From positions 1-64,000 of the forward strand of contig CALRQL020000002.1 in assembly GCA_943370295.1 (NCBI GenBank): a DNA stretch of 64,000 nt. The letters run 5' to 3'. The stretch is from SB11 sp943370295. GTDB lineage: Bacteria; Bacteroidota; Bacteroidia; UBA8524. Positions 53,796 to 61,983 of this stretch are shown piece after piece (within the stretch, counting starts at the first letter, position 1; each line of letters opens with the position of its first letter). Under the pieces are notes generated by a model, which did no database searches, was not told the DNA's origin, and saw only the letters and a program-made list of their open reading frames with translations. The translations under genes were made by a program, and so were the position numbers.

Positions 53796-54563
53796 TTGAA
53801 AGTTACTTTTTTAGGCACAGGCACTTCACAGGGCATTCCCGTTATCGCTTGTGGCTGTGAAGTTTGCCAATCACCCGACCCAAAAGACAAACGTTTACGA
53901 ACTTCGATACACGTTGAAATAAACGGGTTGAGTTTGGTGGTTGATACCGGCCCTGATTTCAGGCAACAAATGTTGCGCGAAAACATTAATACCCTTGATG
54001 CTGTAATTTTTACCCACGCCCACAAAGACCACATTGCAGGTATGGACGATATACGGGCGTATAATTTTATACAGCAAAAAGCAGTACCCATTTACGCCGA
54101 TAAAATTGTGCAAGAAGCTTTGAGGCGTGATTTCCATTATGTGTTTGCCGACGAAAAATATCCCGGCATACCTGAGGTGGAGATGAATACCATTGAATAC
54201 AATACTCCTTTTACCATCGGCACTACTAAAATTGAACCCATAATGGTTTGGCATTACCGCTTGCCGGTGTTGGGTTTCCGCTTTGGTGATTTTACTTACA
54301 TTACCGATGCTAATCGTATTGACAAGGTTGAAAAGGAAAAAATAAAAGGTAGCAAAGCACTGGTGTTAAACGCGCTTCGAAAAACCGAACACATATCGCA
54401 CTTTACGTTGGATGAGGCTATTGCGCTTGCGCAAGAGTTGCAGGTACCTGATACATATTTAATACACCTTAGCCACCAAATGGGCAGGCACGAAGAGGTT
54501 ACCAAAGAGTTGCCCGCAGGCATACACATTGCTTACGACGGGTTGCAACTGAATATTGACTAA
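53796..54563 (+). CDS. PhnP-like MBL-fold metallo-hydrolase
   Basis: A 255-residue metallo-beta-lactamase-fold enzyme. THAHKDH (73-79) gives the HxHxDH metal site; VVDTGPDFR (48-56) and later histidines complete it. Near the N-terminus C19, C21 and C24 (ACGCEVC) form the extra zinc-binding motif of PhnP-type phosphodiesterases. It starts with TTG at 53796 (MKVTFLGTGTSQG); the frame runs on through the tRNA gene, which cannot be coding. The target is probably a cyclic phosphodiester; it is not in a phn operon here. thiL follows after 45 bases. Confidence 0.88.
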   Translation: MKVTFLGTGTSQGIPVIACGCEVCQSPDPKDKRLRTSIHVEINGLSLVVDTGPDFRQQMLRENINTLDAVIFTHAHKDHIAGMDDIRAYNFIQQKAVPIYADKIVQEALRRDFHYVFADEKYPGIPEVEMNTIEYNTPFTIGTTKIEPIMVWHYRLPVLGFRFGDFTYITDANRIDKVEKEKIKGSKALVLNALRKTEHISHFTLDEAIALAQELQVPDTYLIHLSHQMGRHEEVTKELPAGIHIAYDGLQLNID

Positions 54564-54608
54564 GCATTAACGGGGATTGATGTACGCCCCGAAACTAATT
54601 ATACAACT

Positions 54609-55652
54609 ATGTTTGAAAACGCAGGAAGAACCGAATTGCAAGATTTAGGTGAGTTTGGTTTGATAAAACACCTTACAGGTGCTGTACAACACAAAAACGT
54701 ACAAACCGTAAAAGGGGTAGGCGATGATGCTGCTGTACTTGATTTTGGCGGGAAAAAGGTGTTGGTAAGCACTGATTTGTTGTTGGAAGGAGTACATTTT
54801 GATTTGGCATATACTCCCTTGAAGCACTTGGGTTACAAGGCTGTAGTGGTGAATCTTTCTGACATTTATGCCATGAATGGTACGCCCAAACAAATTACAG
54901 TATCGTTGGCAATATCTAACCGTTTTTCGTTAGAGGCTGTAGAAGAGTTGTACAAAGGTATATATGCTGCTTGCGACCATTATAATGTGGATTTGGTGGG
55001 GGGCGATACCTCATCATCAAGGCAGGGATTGGTTTTATCTGTTACCGCAATAGGGGAGGCAGAAGAGGGTAAGATTACTTACCGCAACACCGCCAAAGAA
55101 GGTGATTTATTGTGCCTTAGCGGTGATGTAGGCGGTGCCTATATGGGGTTGCAGTTGCTTGAGCGCGAGAAGCAAGTATTTTTAGCAAACCCGCAAATGC
55201 AGCCTGATTTAGAAGGCTGGGATTATATTGTAAGCCGTCAGCTGAAACCCGAAGCGCGCAAAGATATTGTTGAGTGGCTGGCAGGGAAGGGAATTGTTCC
55301 CACATCTATGATTGATGTATCGGACGGGGTAGCTTCTGAGATATTTCACCTTTGCAGCCAATCAGGCGTGGGGATGAATGTGTACGAAGAAAAACTACCG
55401 ATTGACCACCAAACCATTCAAATGGCTGAAGAGTTTAAGCTGGACGTTACCACAGCAGCTTTGAACGGTGGAGAGGATTACGAATTATTGTTTACCATTC
55501 CGCAAAGCGAGTATGATAAGATTAAGAGTCACAAACCTATTACAGTAATAGGCCACTGTACAGCTCAGAATGAGGGTATTAATATTATTACCCGTAACAA
55601 CAATAAGTTTGCTTTGCAAGCACAAGGCTGGCAACATTTGAAGCAGGATTAA
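54609..55652 (+). CDS. thiL: Thiamine-monophosphate kinase ThiL
   Basis: A 347-residue ATP-dependent kinase of the AIR-synthase-related fold that phosphorylates thiamine monophosphate to thiamine diphosphate. Landmarks are GVGDDAAVL (38-46), STDLLLEGVHFD (57-68), DLVGGDTSSS (131-140, magnesium binding) and DVSDGVASE near 240. NGGEDYELL is the C-terminal signature. It probably shares a transcript with the upstream MBL gene, but the two have no known link. A hairpin at 55687 follows the stop. Confidence 0.95.
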   Translation: MFENAGRTELQDLGEFGLIKHLTGAVQHKNVQTVKGVGDDAAVLDFGGKKVLVSTDLLLEGVHFDLAYTPLKHLGYKAVVVNLSDIYAMNGTPKQITVSLAISNRFSLEAVEELYKGIYAACDHYNVDLVGGDTSSSRQGLVLSVTAIGEAEEGKITYRNTAKEGDLLCLSGDVGGAYMGLQLLEREKQVFLANPQMQPDLEGWDYIVSRQLKPEARKDIVEWLAGKGIVPTSMIDVSDGVASEIFHLCSQSGVGMNVYEEKLPIDHQTIQMAEEFKLDVTTAALNGGEDYELLFTIPQSEYDKIKSHKPITVIGHCTAQNEGINIITRNNNKFALQAQGWQHLKQD

Positions 55653-55686
55653 GAAGCAAGTAAGTTTTTATCTTATTCTTCAGGCC

Positions 55687-55730
55687 ACAAAGACACCAAG
55701 CTTTGTAATTAGAATGCTAGGTGTCTTTGT
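55687..55730. terminator. Hairpin between thiL and a convergent gene
   Basis: ACAAAGACACC (55687-55697) and GGTGTCTTTGT (55720-55730) are perfect 11-bp inverted repeats around 22 bases. No strong T-run follows; it may be a palindromic repeat serving as a bidirectional end. Confidence 0.45.
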
Positions 55731-55764
55731 AGTAATATAGATGCTGTAGTGACAACCCTTTTGC

Positions 55765-56475
55765 TTAGTTGCCAAAACCGCCCCCGCCAATGGTAATACC
55801 TACATAAAAACTTGAAAGGTTTCCCATGTTGCTCACCTTGGTGTCGTTGGCTTCAAACCGCCAATCTTGCGACGGGAAATAGTTGATACCGGCAACCAAC
55901 CCTATCATAAATCCCCCTCTTTCCCCATCGTCTCCTTTGCTTATCACTAATTGCTGCACACCAATACCGGCCTCAAAGCCAAAGCCACCGCTGCTTATTT
56001 TGCGTGTTTCTCCGGTGGGTATTTGTTGGTTGGCCGCAAAGGCAAGTGTTACTGCCCCTGTGTTTTTTATCCTCAACGTGCTGCCACCTCCGCCAATGCC
56101 TCCAAATCCGTAAAAGAGTGTTTTCTCTTTTTTTACAAACAGATACCCGAAATTAAAGAAACCTGCACCGGTGCTTAATTCAGCCTCGCCGTTTGCAGTA
56201 CTTGCCGATACAGAGGTTCCATATCCGCCGCCGCCAATGATAAAGCGACTAAATATTCCAAAGCCCTTACCGCCAAAATTTAAACCTGTGGCGGGTAAAT
56301 TAAAGGTATTGCCAAATAGGGCAGCACTTTGTAGGCGTGTTTCCACATCATTACCTATGTGCCCCCCAATACCTGCGGTAAAGTAGCCAAAGCCGCCTTC
56401 ACCTTTTTGTGCACTTGCAGCGTGCGCAACTACAACCAGTGCGCAAAGTGTAATAAGTTTAATAATTGTTTTCAT
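55765..56475 (-). CDS. Gly-rich secreted protein, outer-membrane beta-barrel-like
   Basis: A 236-residue protein with a signal peptide (1-22, ending AASAQ) and a Gly-rich body (GFGYFTAGIGGHIG, GGGGYGTSVSAS, GIFSRFIIGGGG, YGFGGIGGGGSTLRI, FMIGLVAGINYFP). The strand pattern and the final FYVGITIGGGGFGN suggest a small outer-membrane beta-barrel. I recognise no named family. It stands alone at the end of a minus-strand transcript and its upstream gap (56476-56632) shows nothing I can name. Confidence 0.7.
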   Translation of the reverse strand: MKTIIKLITLCALVVVAHAASAQKGEGGFGYFTAGIGGHIGNDVETRLQSAALFGNTFNLPATGLNFGGKGFGIFSRFIIGGGGYGTSVSASTANGEAELSTGAGFFNFGYLFVKKEKTLFYGFGGIGGGGSTLRIKNTGAVTLAFAANQQIPTGETRKISSGGFGFEAGIGVQQLVISKGDDGERGGFMIGLVAGINYFPSQDWRFEANDTKVSNMGNLSSFYVGITIGGGGFGN

Positions 56476-56632
56476 TGTTTTTTATAAGTATGTGCCATTG
56501 ATTTTGCCCACCACTATTATCCCCTATTGCGGAGGAGTGGAGTATTACCCCATTGGGCAACGCTTTATTAAACACAAAGTTGTTTAATGCCCTTATGGGT
56601 TAGTATGATTGAAATCACCCGGCGGGTTATTT

Positions 56633-56929
56633 TTAGTCAGTTTTGGGCTTTATGTATTGCTGCAAGGCTTCTACGTATTTCTCAAAAGCAGTAAGCCCTT
56701 GGGGTGTAAGTTTGCAGAGTGTTTGCGGGTAATTGTTGTGAAAACGCTTTTCGATATCAATATATCCTGCATCCTTCAGCTTGTTTAGCTGTACACTTAA
56801 ATTGCCTGCTGTTGCCCCTGTTTTCTCTTTAATAAATGTAAACTCAGCCGATTGAACCCCCACCAGCAGGCTCACCACCGCCAATCTTAGTTGGCTGTGC
56901 AGTATGGGGTCCAAATCATTAAAGGCCAT
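56633..56929 (-). CDS. Winged-helix transcriptional regulator (MarR/ArsR-like)
   Basis: A 98-residue DNA-binding protein: LHSQLRLAVVSLLVGVQSA, then FIKEKTGATAGNLSVQLNKL (recognition helix), GYIDIEKRFHNNYPQTLCKL (wing) and LTPQGLTAFEKYVEAL. It matches the winged-helix family PF13601-like, which in Bacteroidota follows a small membrane protein. I start at the ATG at 56927-56929, which overlaps the stop of the upstream membrane gene by 11 bases. It probably represses its own operon through the palindrome at 57723-57737. Confidence 0.85.
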   Translation of the reverse strand: MAFNDLDPILHSQLRLAVVSLLVGVQSAEFTFIKEKTGATAGNLSVQLNKLKDAGYIDIEKRFHNNYPQTLCKLTPQGLTAFEKYVEALQQYIKPKTD

Positions 56930-57509
56930 GTTTAGGGTTACTTTCGCGTTTTGCCCGCAATATATAACCGGGTATGATATACCCGCCCAATACAGATGCA
57001 CCCAATACCAACAATCCTTCGGGGAAATCTACCCAAACCATTGCGGCTGCGCATATCCACGTAAATATTCCGCCCACAATCAGTGGTTTAAATTTTATGA
57101 TAGTACCTGTAGTTAGAGTTCCCATTCCGTAAAAAATCATCAGTGCAATATATGCGGCTTTAAAATCGGCTACAGCGGTAACGAACAACAGTACTAAAAA
57201 AATCGAAACGCCTATATAAATCCACATTGTGCCTATATAATCATCAAGATAGCTGGTTGCAACACTGTTTTTGCTAAGTCTGTACCCTGCAATGGCCGAT
57301 GTTATAGCGGCAGTGGTCATTAATACCGGCCAGGGCAAAAAATCATACTCGTACTTTAGTTGCCATAAAATGTAGTGTGATACCGAGGCTATTAAAACGG
57401 CCCAACCCCACAGTAGAAAAAAGAAACTGTTGTTTTGAAGTTTATTCTTGGCCGTATTAATCATTTGGGTAATAAGTTGCAGGCTTTGTTTTTCATCAAA
57501 TGTTTCCAT
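56919..57509 (-). CDS. Five-to-six-helix membrane protein, partner of the regulator
   Basis: A 196-residue inner-membrane protein: a short cytoplasmic start (METFDEKQSLQLITQMI), then about six helices (FFFLLWGWAVLIASVSHYIL, WPVLMTTAAITSAIAGYRL, MWIYIGVSIFLVLLFVTAVA). It ends IPGYILRAKRESN. I recognise no named function. Its stop overlaps the regulator's start, so expression is coupled. The upstream leader carries a small ORF and a canonical promoter. Confidence 0.8.
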   Translation of the reverse strand: METFDEKQSLQLITQMINTAKNKLQNNSFFFLLWGWAVLIASVSHYILWQLKYEYDFLPWPVLMTTAAITSAIAGYRLSKNSVATSYLDDYIGTMWIYIGVSIFLVLLFVTAVADFKAAYIALMIFYGMGTLTTGTIIKFKPLIVGGIFTWICAAAMVWVDFPEGLLVLGASVLGGYIIPGYILRAKRESNPKHGL

Positions 57510-57554
57510 GTGTATGTTGTTTTAATTAGTTAACTAATAATTGCTCAAAATGGG

Positions 57555-57692
57555 TTAGTAGTTAATAGGATAACTTTCCATGGGTATAGTTACATGTGAT
57601 TGAATTGAGCGTTCACAAGACGTTCTGTTGGTACTCGGAATACCACCAGATAGGGTTATGACCGTTGTTGAAGATAAAAGAATTGTTTTCAT
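57555..57692 (-). CDS. Small ORF in the leader of the membrane-protein/regulator operon
   Basis: A possible 45-residue peptide starting MKTILLSSTTVITLSGG, with a single Cys and no membrane helix. The ATG at 57690-57692 lies 10 bases after the predicted start site of a promoter with both -33 and -7 elements, and the next gene follows 45 bases after its stop. Position is the main support; there is no homology I recognise. It may be a leader peptide or no gene at all. Confidence 0.35.
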   Translation of the reverse strand: MKTILLSSTTVITLSGGIPSTNRTSCERSIQSHVTIPMESYPINY

Positions 57693-57709
57693 AGTTTTAA
57701 GTTGTAATA

Positions 57710-57741
57710 CAAAAATAAAGTAGTTTATAATATAAACCAAA
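57710..57741 (-). promoter_or_regulatory. Promoter with embedded palindromic operator
   Basis: On the minus strand TTTG (57741-57738) and TATTTTTG (57717-57710) are 20 bases apart, an excellent -33/-7 pair. The spacer contains GTTTATA-A-TATAAAC (57723-57737), a perfect palindrome with one central base. A winged-helix regulator encoded in the same operon would bind such a site and block polymerase. Confidence 0.6.
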
Positions 57742-57863
57742 TATTTTTTTACTTGGGAAAGGTTAACGCTTGTTAGTTTATGCCATTGGTTTTCAACACT
57801 TGAGGATAGTTAGTAGCTAAAACACAAAACTTTGCACTTTTTTAAATGTTAGGCTGTTTAGTA

Positions 57864-57871
57864 TATATTTG
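57864..57871 (+). promoter_or_regulatory. Candidate -7 box of the acyl-CoA dehydrogenase gene
   Basis: TATATTTG matches TAnnTTTG, 20 bases above the ATG at 57892. No TTTG -33 element lies at the standard distance. The divergent gap 57693-57891 holds this and the operator-promoter above. Confidence 0.45.
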
Positions 57872-57891
57872 CACACTTTAAAATTTTTGAT

Positions 57892-59034
57892 ATGAATTTC
57901 CAACTTACGGAAGAACATCTGATGATACAAAAAGCGGCTCGCGATTTTGCTGAAACCGAATTGCTGCCCGGTGTAATTGAAAGGGACGAAAAAGGAGAGT
58001 TCCCTTATGAACAAATCAGGAAACTGGGAGAACTTGGCTTTTTAGGCATGATGGTGAGCCCTGAGTATGGCGGAAGCGGTTTAGATACCATTTCTTACGT
58101 GCTGGCCATGGAAGAAATATCAAAGGTAGATGCTTCAGCATCGGTAGTAATGTCGGTAAACAACTCATTGGTTTGCTGGGGTTTGGAAACCTTTGGTAAC
58201 GAAGAGCAAAAACGTAAGTACTTGGTGCCCCTTGCAAAAGGTGAGATACACGGTGCTTTTTGCTTAAGCGAACCTGAGGCAGGTAGTGATGCAACCTCAC
58301 AACGTACCACAGCCGAAGATAAAGGTGATTATTATTTATTGAACGGTACTAAAAACTGGATTACCAACGGTAATAGCGGTTCGGTGTATTTAGTAATAGC
58401 ACAAACTCACCCTGAAAAAGGACATAAGGGTATTAATGCTTTTATAGTTGAGAAAAACTGGGACGGTGTGCAAGTGGGACGCAAAGAAGATAAAATGGGT
58501 ATCCGCGGCAGCGATACGCATTCTATTATGTTCCAAGATGTGAAAGTGCCAAAAGAAAACCGCATCGGCGAAGATGGTTTTGGGTTTAAGTTTGCTATGA
58601 AAACCTTGGCCGGTGGTCGTATCGGTATTGCTTCACAAGCATTGGGCATTGCCAGTGGTGCTTATGAGCGTTCAGTAGAGTATAGCAAGCAACGTAAAGC
58701 GTTTGGTAAAGAAATATCGCAACACCAAGCCATACAGTTTAAATTGGCTGATATGGCCACTGAAATTGAAGCTGCTCGTTTACTTTGTCTTAAGGCCGCT
58801 TGGATGAAGGACAATGATTTGGATTATGGTTTGGCAAGCAGTATGGCAAAAGTATTTGCCAGCGAAGTTGCTATGAAAACCACTACCGAGGCCGTACAAG
58901 TACACGGTGGGTACGGTTATGTGCGCGAATATCATGTTGAGCGTATGATGCGTGATGCCAAAATTACTCAGATATACGAAGGCACCAGCGAGGTAAATCG
59001 TATTGTAATTTCACGCTCGATATTGAAAGACTAA
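57892..59034 (+). CDS. Acyl-CoA dehydrogenase (short/branched-chain type)
   Basis: A 380-residue FAD enzyme that forms the trans-2 double bond of acyl-CoA in beta-oxidation or branched-chain amino-acid breakdown. The FAD/substrate signature AFCLSEPEAGSDA (about 120-132) and GGYGYVREY (about 339-347) are clear. The catalytic base is E363 in YEGTSEVNRIV. The middle strand WITNGNSG and GIRGSDTHSI match the family. Length is typical. It stands alone, closed by a perfect 30-bp palindromic terminator. Confidence 0.95.
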   Translation: MNFQLTEEHLMIQKAARDFAETELLPGVIERDEKGEFPYEQIRKLGELGFLGMMVSPEYGGSGLDTISYVLAMEEISKVDASASVVMSVNNSLVCWGLETFGNEEQKRKYLVPLAKGEIHGAFCLSEPEAGSDATSQRTTAEDKGDYYLLNGTKNWITNGNSGSVYLVIAQTHPEKGHKGINAFIVEKNWDGVQVGRKEDKMGIRGSDTHSIMFQDVKVPKENRIGEDGFGFKFAMKTLAGGRIGIASQALGIASGAYERSVEYSKQRKAFGKEISQHQAIQFKLADMATEIEAARLLCLKAAWMKDNDLDYGLASSMAKVFASEVAMKTTTEAVQVHGGYGYVREYHVERMMRDAKITQIYEGTSEVNRIVISRSILKD

Positions 59035-59055
59035 TCTGTTTAGGAATATTTAATT

Positions 59056-59090
59056 AAAAGCCCTGCACAATTGTGCAGGGCTTTTTTATT
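59056..59090. terminator. Bidirectional terminator, perfect 30-bp palindrome
   Basis: AAAAGCCCTGCACAA (59056-59070) is followed directly by its reverse complement TTGTGCAGGGCTTTT (59071-59085), then TT. It lies between the acyl-CoA dehydrogenase (+) and the flavodoxin-fold gene (-). The core resembles the hairpin at 26285-26330. Confidence 0.9.
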
Positions 59091-59092
59091 TC

Positions 59093-59665
59093 TTAAAGGT
59101 TTTTGGCCAACTCTTTAATTTTCAGTAATTCTTGCTCAAGTTCTTCGGGTTTTTTATACCGTACACGGGTAATGTAAGTGACTTTAACAGGTGTAATACC
59201 GCAAAATTTTAGGATGGCATTCTTTAGCATATTTGTACCTGCCGAGTGGTAGGCAAACTTGTACCAAAGCACGGGAGCATCCATAGTAGTGATTAGGTGT
59301 GCGCTGCGACCCTTAAGCAGTTTGTCCCAAAGCGGGTCGTTATCATGGTATTTGTAGGCAAACCCCGAGTAGAAAGCTCTATCAAACAGCCCTTTTAAAG
59401 CGGCAGGCGGGCCACCCCACCATGTTGGGTAAACAATAACTAAATGCTGCGCCCACAGTACTTTTCGCTGAAAATCAACCAAGTCGGGTTCTAGGGTTTG
59501 TTGGGTATGATAGCCCTCACGCAAAATGGGGTCAAATTGCATATCACCGATAGTAAGCACTTCAATCGTGTGTCCTGTTTGTTTAGCGCCTTCGATGTAT
59601 GCCGCACAAATACTTTTAGAAAAACTATGGGTTTCCGTGTTTCCGTTCAGCAGTAAAATGTTCAT
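59093..59665 (-). CDS. Flavodoxin-fold NAD(P)H oxidoreductase (NQO/KefF-like)
   Basis: A 190-residue FMN enzyme of the NAD(P)H:quinone oxidoreductase type. MNILLLNGNTETHSFSKS opens the flavodoxin fold, LVIVYPTWWGGPPAALKGLFD (about 77-97) is the flavin-binding signature, and the C-terminal half completes the alpha/beta sandwich. I start at the ATG at 59663-59665; the frame runs to a TTG seven codons upstream without family support. It probably reduces quinones in the cytoplasm. It lies alone, with about 100 bases of nothing recognisable upstream. Confidence 0.88.
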   Translation of the reverse strand: MNILLLNGNTETHSFSKSICAAYIEGAKQTGHTIEVLTIGDMQFDPILREGYHTQQTLEPDLVDFQRKVLWAQHLVIVYPTWWGGPPAALKGLFDRAFYSGFAYKYHDNDPLWDKLLKGRSAHLITTMDAPVLWYKFAYHSAGTNMLKNAILKFCGITPVKVTYITRVRYKKPEELEQELLKIKELAKNL

Positions 59666-59769
59666 TAGGGAAATATTGGTGCTCAAATGTCACTCTAAAG
59701 AACAACGTAAAAAATGAGAGAGTACAGATATAAAGATGATATGTATCAGTTGCAGATAGGGCTACAATA

Positions 59770-60696
59770 TTAGCCTTTTAGCAACTCAAACATTACTCCT
59801 TCTTTTAAGGAGTAGGTAGAGCAAAATAACTCACTAAGGTTATTGGCGCGCAGTGCGTAATCAATCAGGCAGCTGGCCACTACCATCATTTCTACTCGGT
59901 AATCCACCAAACCGGCCATTTTTTTGCGGTCTTCAAGGGTAGATAGCAATAAGGTTGTGTGTATATGGTGGTAGCTTACTAAAGGAATATTGCACCACGT
60001 TTCGTTGTTTTGCAACAACTGTGTACCAAAACGTTCGTTTATCAGTTCACAAATACTATCAAATGAGCCTGCCGACCCTACTAATTTTGTTACCGGAAAT
60101 TTCGCAACAGCTTCTCTAAGCGGGGTAAGGTGTTTCTCTAAAAAGGCAGTAAGCGCCTCTAAATCCTTTGCAGAGATGGGTTCAGTAGTATGAAACATCT
60201 CGGCAAGACGCGCTGCACCTACATCAAAGCTGCCGTACCAGTGTATTTTTTCGCGGTTACCAATTATAAACTCAACACTTCCGCCACCAATATCCATTAC
60301 CAGCACATCTTCATCTGTAAGGGGGAAGGCATGTTTTACGCCGTTGTATATCAATTCAGCTTCACGCAGCCCGTCAATAGTAGTAAGTTCAATACCTGTT
60401 TTGGCAAGCACCTCTGCGCTAAATTGGCTGCCATTGGCCGCTGAACGTATTGCCGATGTGGCAAACGCAGCTATTTTATCTGCGCCCAGCTCTTTAATTT
60501 TTTCACCAAAAAAAGTGAGGGCTTTTATTCCCCGTTCATAGGCCGCGGCTTGTATCGTTCCTTTGTTAATACCCCCTTCGCCCAATTTCACGGGAAACTG
60601 TTTACGGTATTCAGTAGTAATAATTCCATTGTTAACCGACACTATTAGTAAATGAAAAGTATTGGTGCCGCAATCTATAACCGCCAGTTTTTGCAT
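59770..60696 (-). CDS. Ppx/GppA-type phosphatase (exopolyphosphatase)
   Basis: A 308-residue protein of the Ppx/GppA fold: LAVIDCGTNTFHLLIV (4-19), GGINKGTIQ, VLVMDIGGGSVEFIIG (131-146) and LVGSAGSFDSI (about 213-223) are the ASKHA-type phosphate-binding motifs. Only the N-terminal two-domain core is present, without the C-terminal HD domain of long Ppx enzymes, as is usual in Bacteroidota. It cleaves polyphosphate or (p)ppGpp. It starts 33 bases after the EnvC-like gene and probably shares its operon. Confidence 0.9.
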   Translation of the reverse strand: MQKLAVIDCGTNTFHLLIVSVNNGIITTEYRKQFPVKLGEGGINKGTIQAAAYERGIKALTFFGEKIKELGADKIAAFATSAIRSAANGSQFSAEVLAKTGIELTTIDGLREAELIYNGVKHAFPLTDEDVLVMDIGGGSVEFIIGNREKIHWYGSFDVGAARLAEMFHTTEPISAKDLEALTAFLEKHLTPLREAVAKFPVTKLVGSAGSFDSICELINERFGTQLLQNNETWCNIPLVSYHHIHTTLLLSTLEDRKKMAGLVDYRVEMMVVASCLIDYALRANNLSELFCSTYSLKEGVMFELLKG

Positions 60697-60729
60697 CCGT
60701 TCTTATTCTCTCTTAATCAAGTATTAGGT

Positions 60730-61983
60730 TTATTTGTTTGCCAGCCAGCTTTCGGGGTTCAGGTTATTGCTGTTTTGCCATACTTCAAAGTGCAGTACGG
60801 TTTTCCCCTCTTCTGCATCGTGGTATATAATGCCGAGTTCTTGTTTAATTTTTACTTTATCGCCCCTGTTTACCAATACCTGATCAAGGTGTGTGTACAC
60901 AGTAAAGTAGTTACCGTGTTTCACCATCACTGCTTTTTGCATACCGGGTATTGAGAATACCGAGCGTACTTCGCCCTCAAACACGCAACGGGCTTTTGAG
61001 CCTTTCACAGTGGCAATATCTACCCCGTTGTTTTCAATAGTAATATTTTTAAGCTCAGGGTGGGCATAGGTTCCAAACTTACGAACCACAATGCCTGTTT
61101 CGGTGGGCCAAGGCAATTTACCTTTGTTGGCATTAAAACTTTTGGCAAGGGCAGCCCCTTCGGGGGTCAGTTCCATTTCGCCTTTTTTCTTACTATCCTC
61201 CGGCTTGTTTTTATCCTTACCCTTACTTTTATCTTTCCCTGCAGATTTTTTAATCTCTTCCTGTATCAGTTTTCGTATTTGGTCGTCAAGTTGCTTTGCT
61301 GCTTTTTCTTTTTGCTTAATCTCGTCTTTCAGTTCTTTTTCCTTTTGTTGAAGGGTTTTCACCAACTGTTGGGTTTCTTTCACATCCACCTTCAACTCAT
61401 TGTTTTCGGTTTCTTTTTGCCCCAGCAACTCATTTTTCTCACGCTTTATCTCTTTCAGCTTAGTAATTTTTCCCGTGATGCTGTCTTGCATGTGCTTAAT
61501 CAAAACCAGCTGACGTTCGCGGTCTTCACTCACCTGCTGCACATACTTTATACGTTTTACAGCTTGGTTAAAGTTGTCAGATGAAAGTACATACGAAGCC
61601 AAATCACCTGATTCACGCATTTTATAGGCACGGTACACCATGTCAGCATATTCGTCTTTCAATCGTTTTAATTCATGGCCCAACTGCTCAAGAGTAGCAT
61701 TTTCAAGAGAAATTTGCCCGTCAACTACTATGATTTCATCAGAGATTGCACCAATTAACTCTTCGCGCACTTTAATTTGCTTATCCAACAGGTTAAGCTC
61801 GTTCAGTGTCTTTTTCTTTTGCGAGCGGGTTTGGTCTAAGATTTTTTTGGTGAGTTTTATTTCCTGCTCTTTCTGCTTGCGCTTTTTCTCAAGCTCCTTA
61901 CGCGATTGTTGGGCAGAAACCGTTAAGGGCAATAGCAGCAGTGCTGTGTATGTGATTACTATGAACCATCTACTTATGCTCAT
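60730..61983 (-). CDS. EnvC-like murein hydrolase activator with degenerate LytM domain
   Basis: A 417-residue periplasmic protein. Residues 1-24 are a signal peptide (ending VSAQQ). About 25-270 is a long coiled coil rich in Lys and Glu (KELEKKRKQKEQEIKL, DEIKQKEKAAKQLDDQIRKL). The last 128 residues are a LytM/M23 domain. Its zinc site is broken: N318 and V396 replace the first His and the HxH catalytic His, while D322 and H398 remain. This matches EnvC, which activates amidases rather than cutting peptidoglycan itself. I start at the ATG at 61981-61983, 14 bases inside the DUF4292 gene. Confidence 0.9.
   Translation of the reverse strand: MSISRWFIVITYTALLLLPLTVSAQQSRKELEKKRKQKEQEIKLTKKILDQTRSQKKKTLNELNLLDKQIKVREELIGAISDEIIVVDGQISLENATLEQLGHELKRLKDEYADMVYRAYKMRESGDLASYVLSSDNFNQAVKRIKYVQQVSEDRERQLVLIKHMQDSITGKITKLKEIKREKNELLGQKETENNELKVDVKETQQLVKTLQQKEKELKDEIKQKEKAAKQLDDQIRKLIQEEIKKSAGKDKSKGKDKNKPEDSKKKGEMELTPEGAALAKSFNANKGKLPWPTETGIVVRKFGTYAHPELKNITIENNGVDIATVKGSKARCVFEGEVRSVFSIPGMQKAVMVKHGNYFTVYTHLDQVLVNRGDKVKIKQELGIIYHDAEEGKTVLHFEVWQNSNNLNPESWLANK

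Noticed and set aside
61060..61584. 174-residue plus-strand frame rich in Phe and Leu
   Set aside because: It is the antisense of the Lys/Glu coiled coil of the EnvC-like gene, which always gives Phe/Leu-rich shadows.
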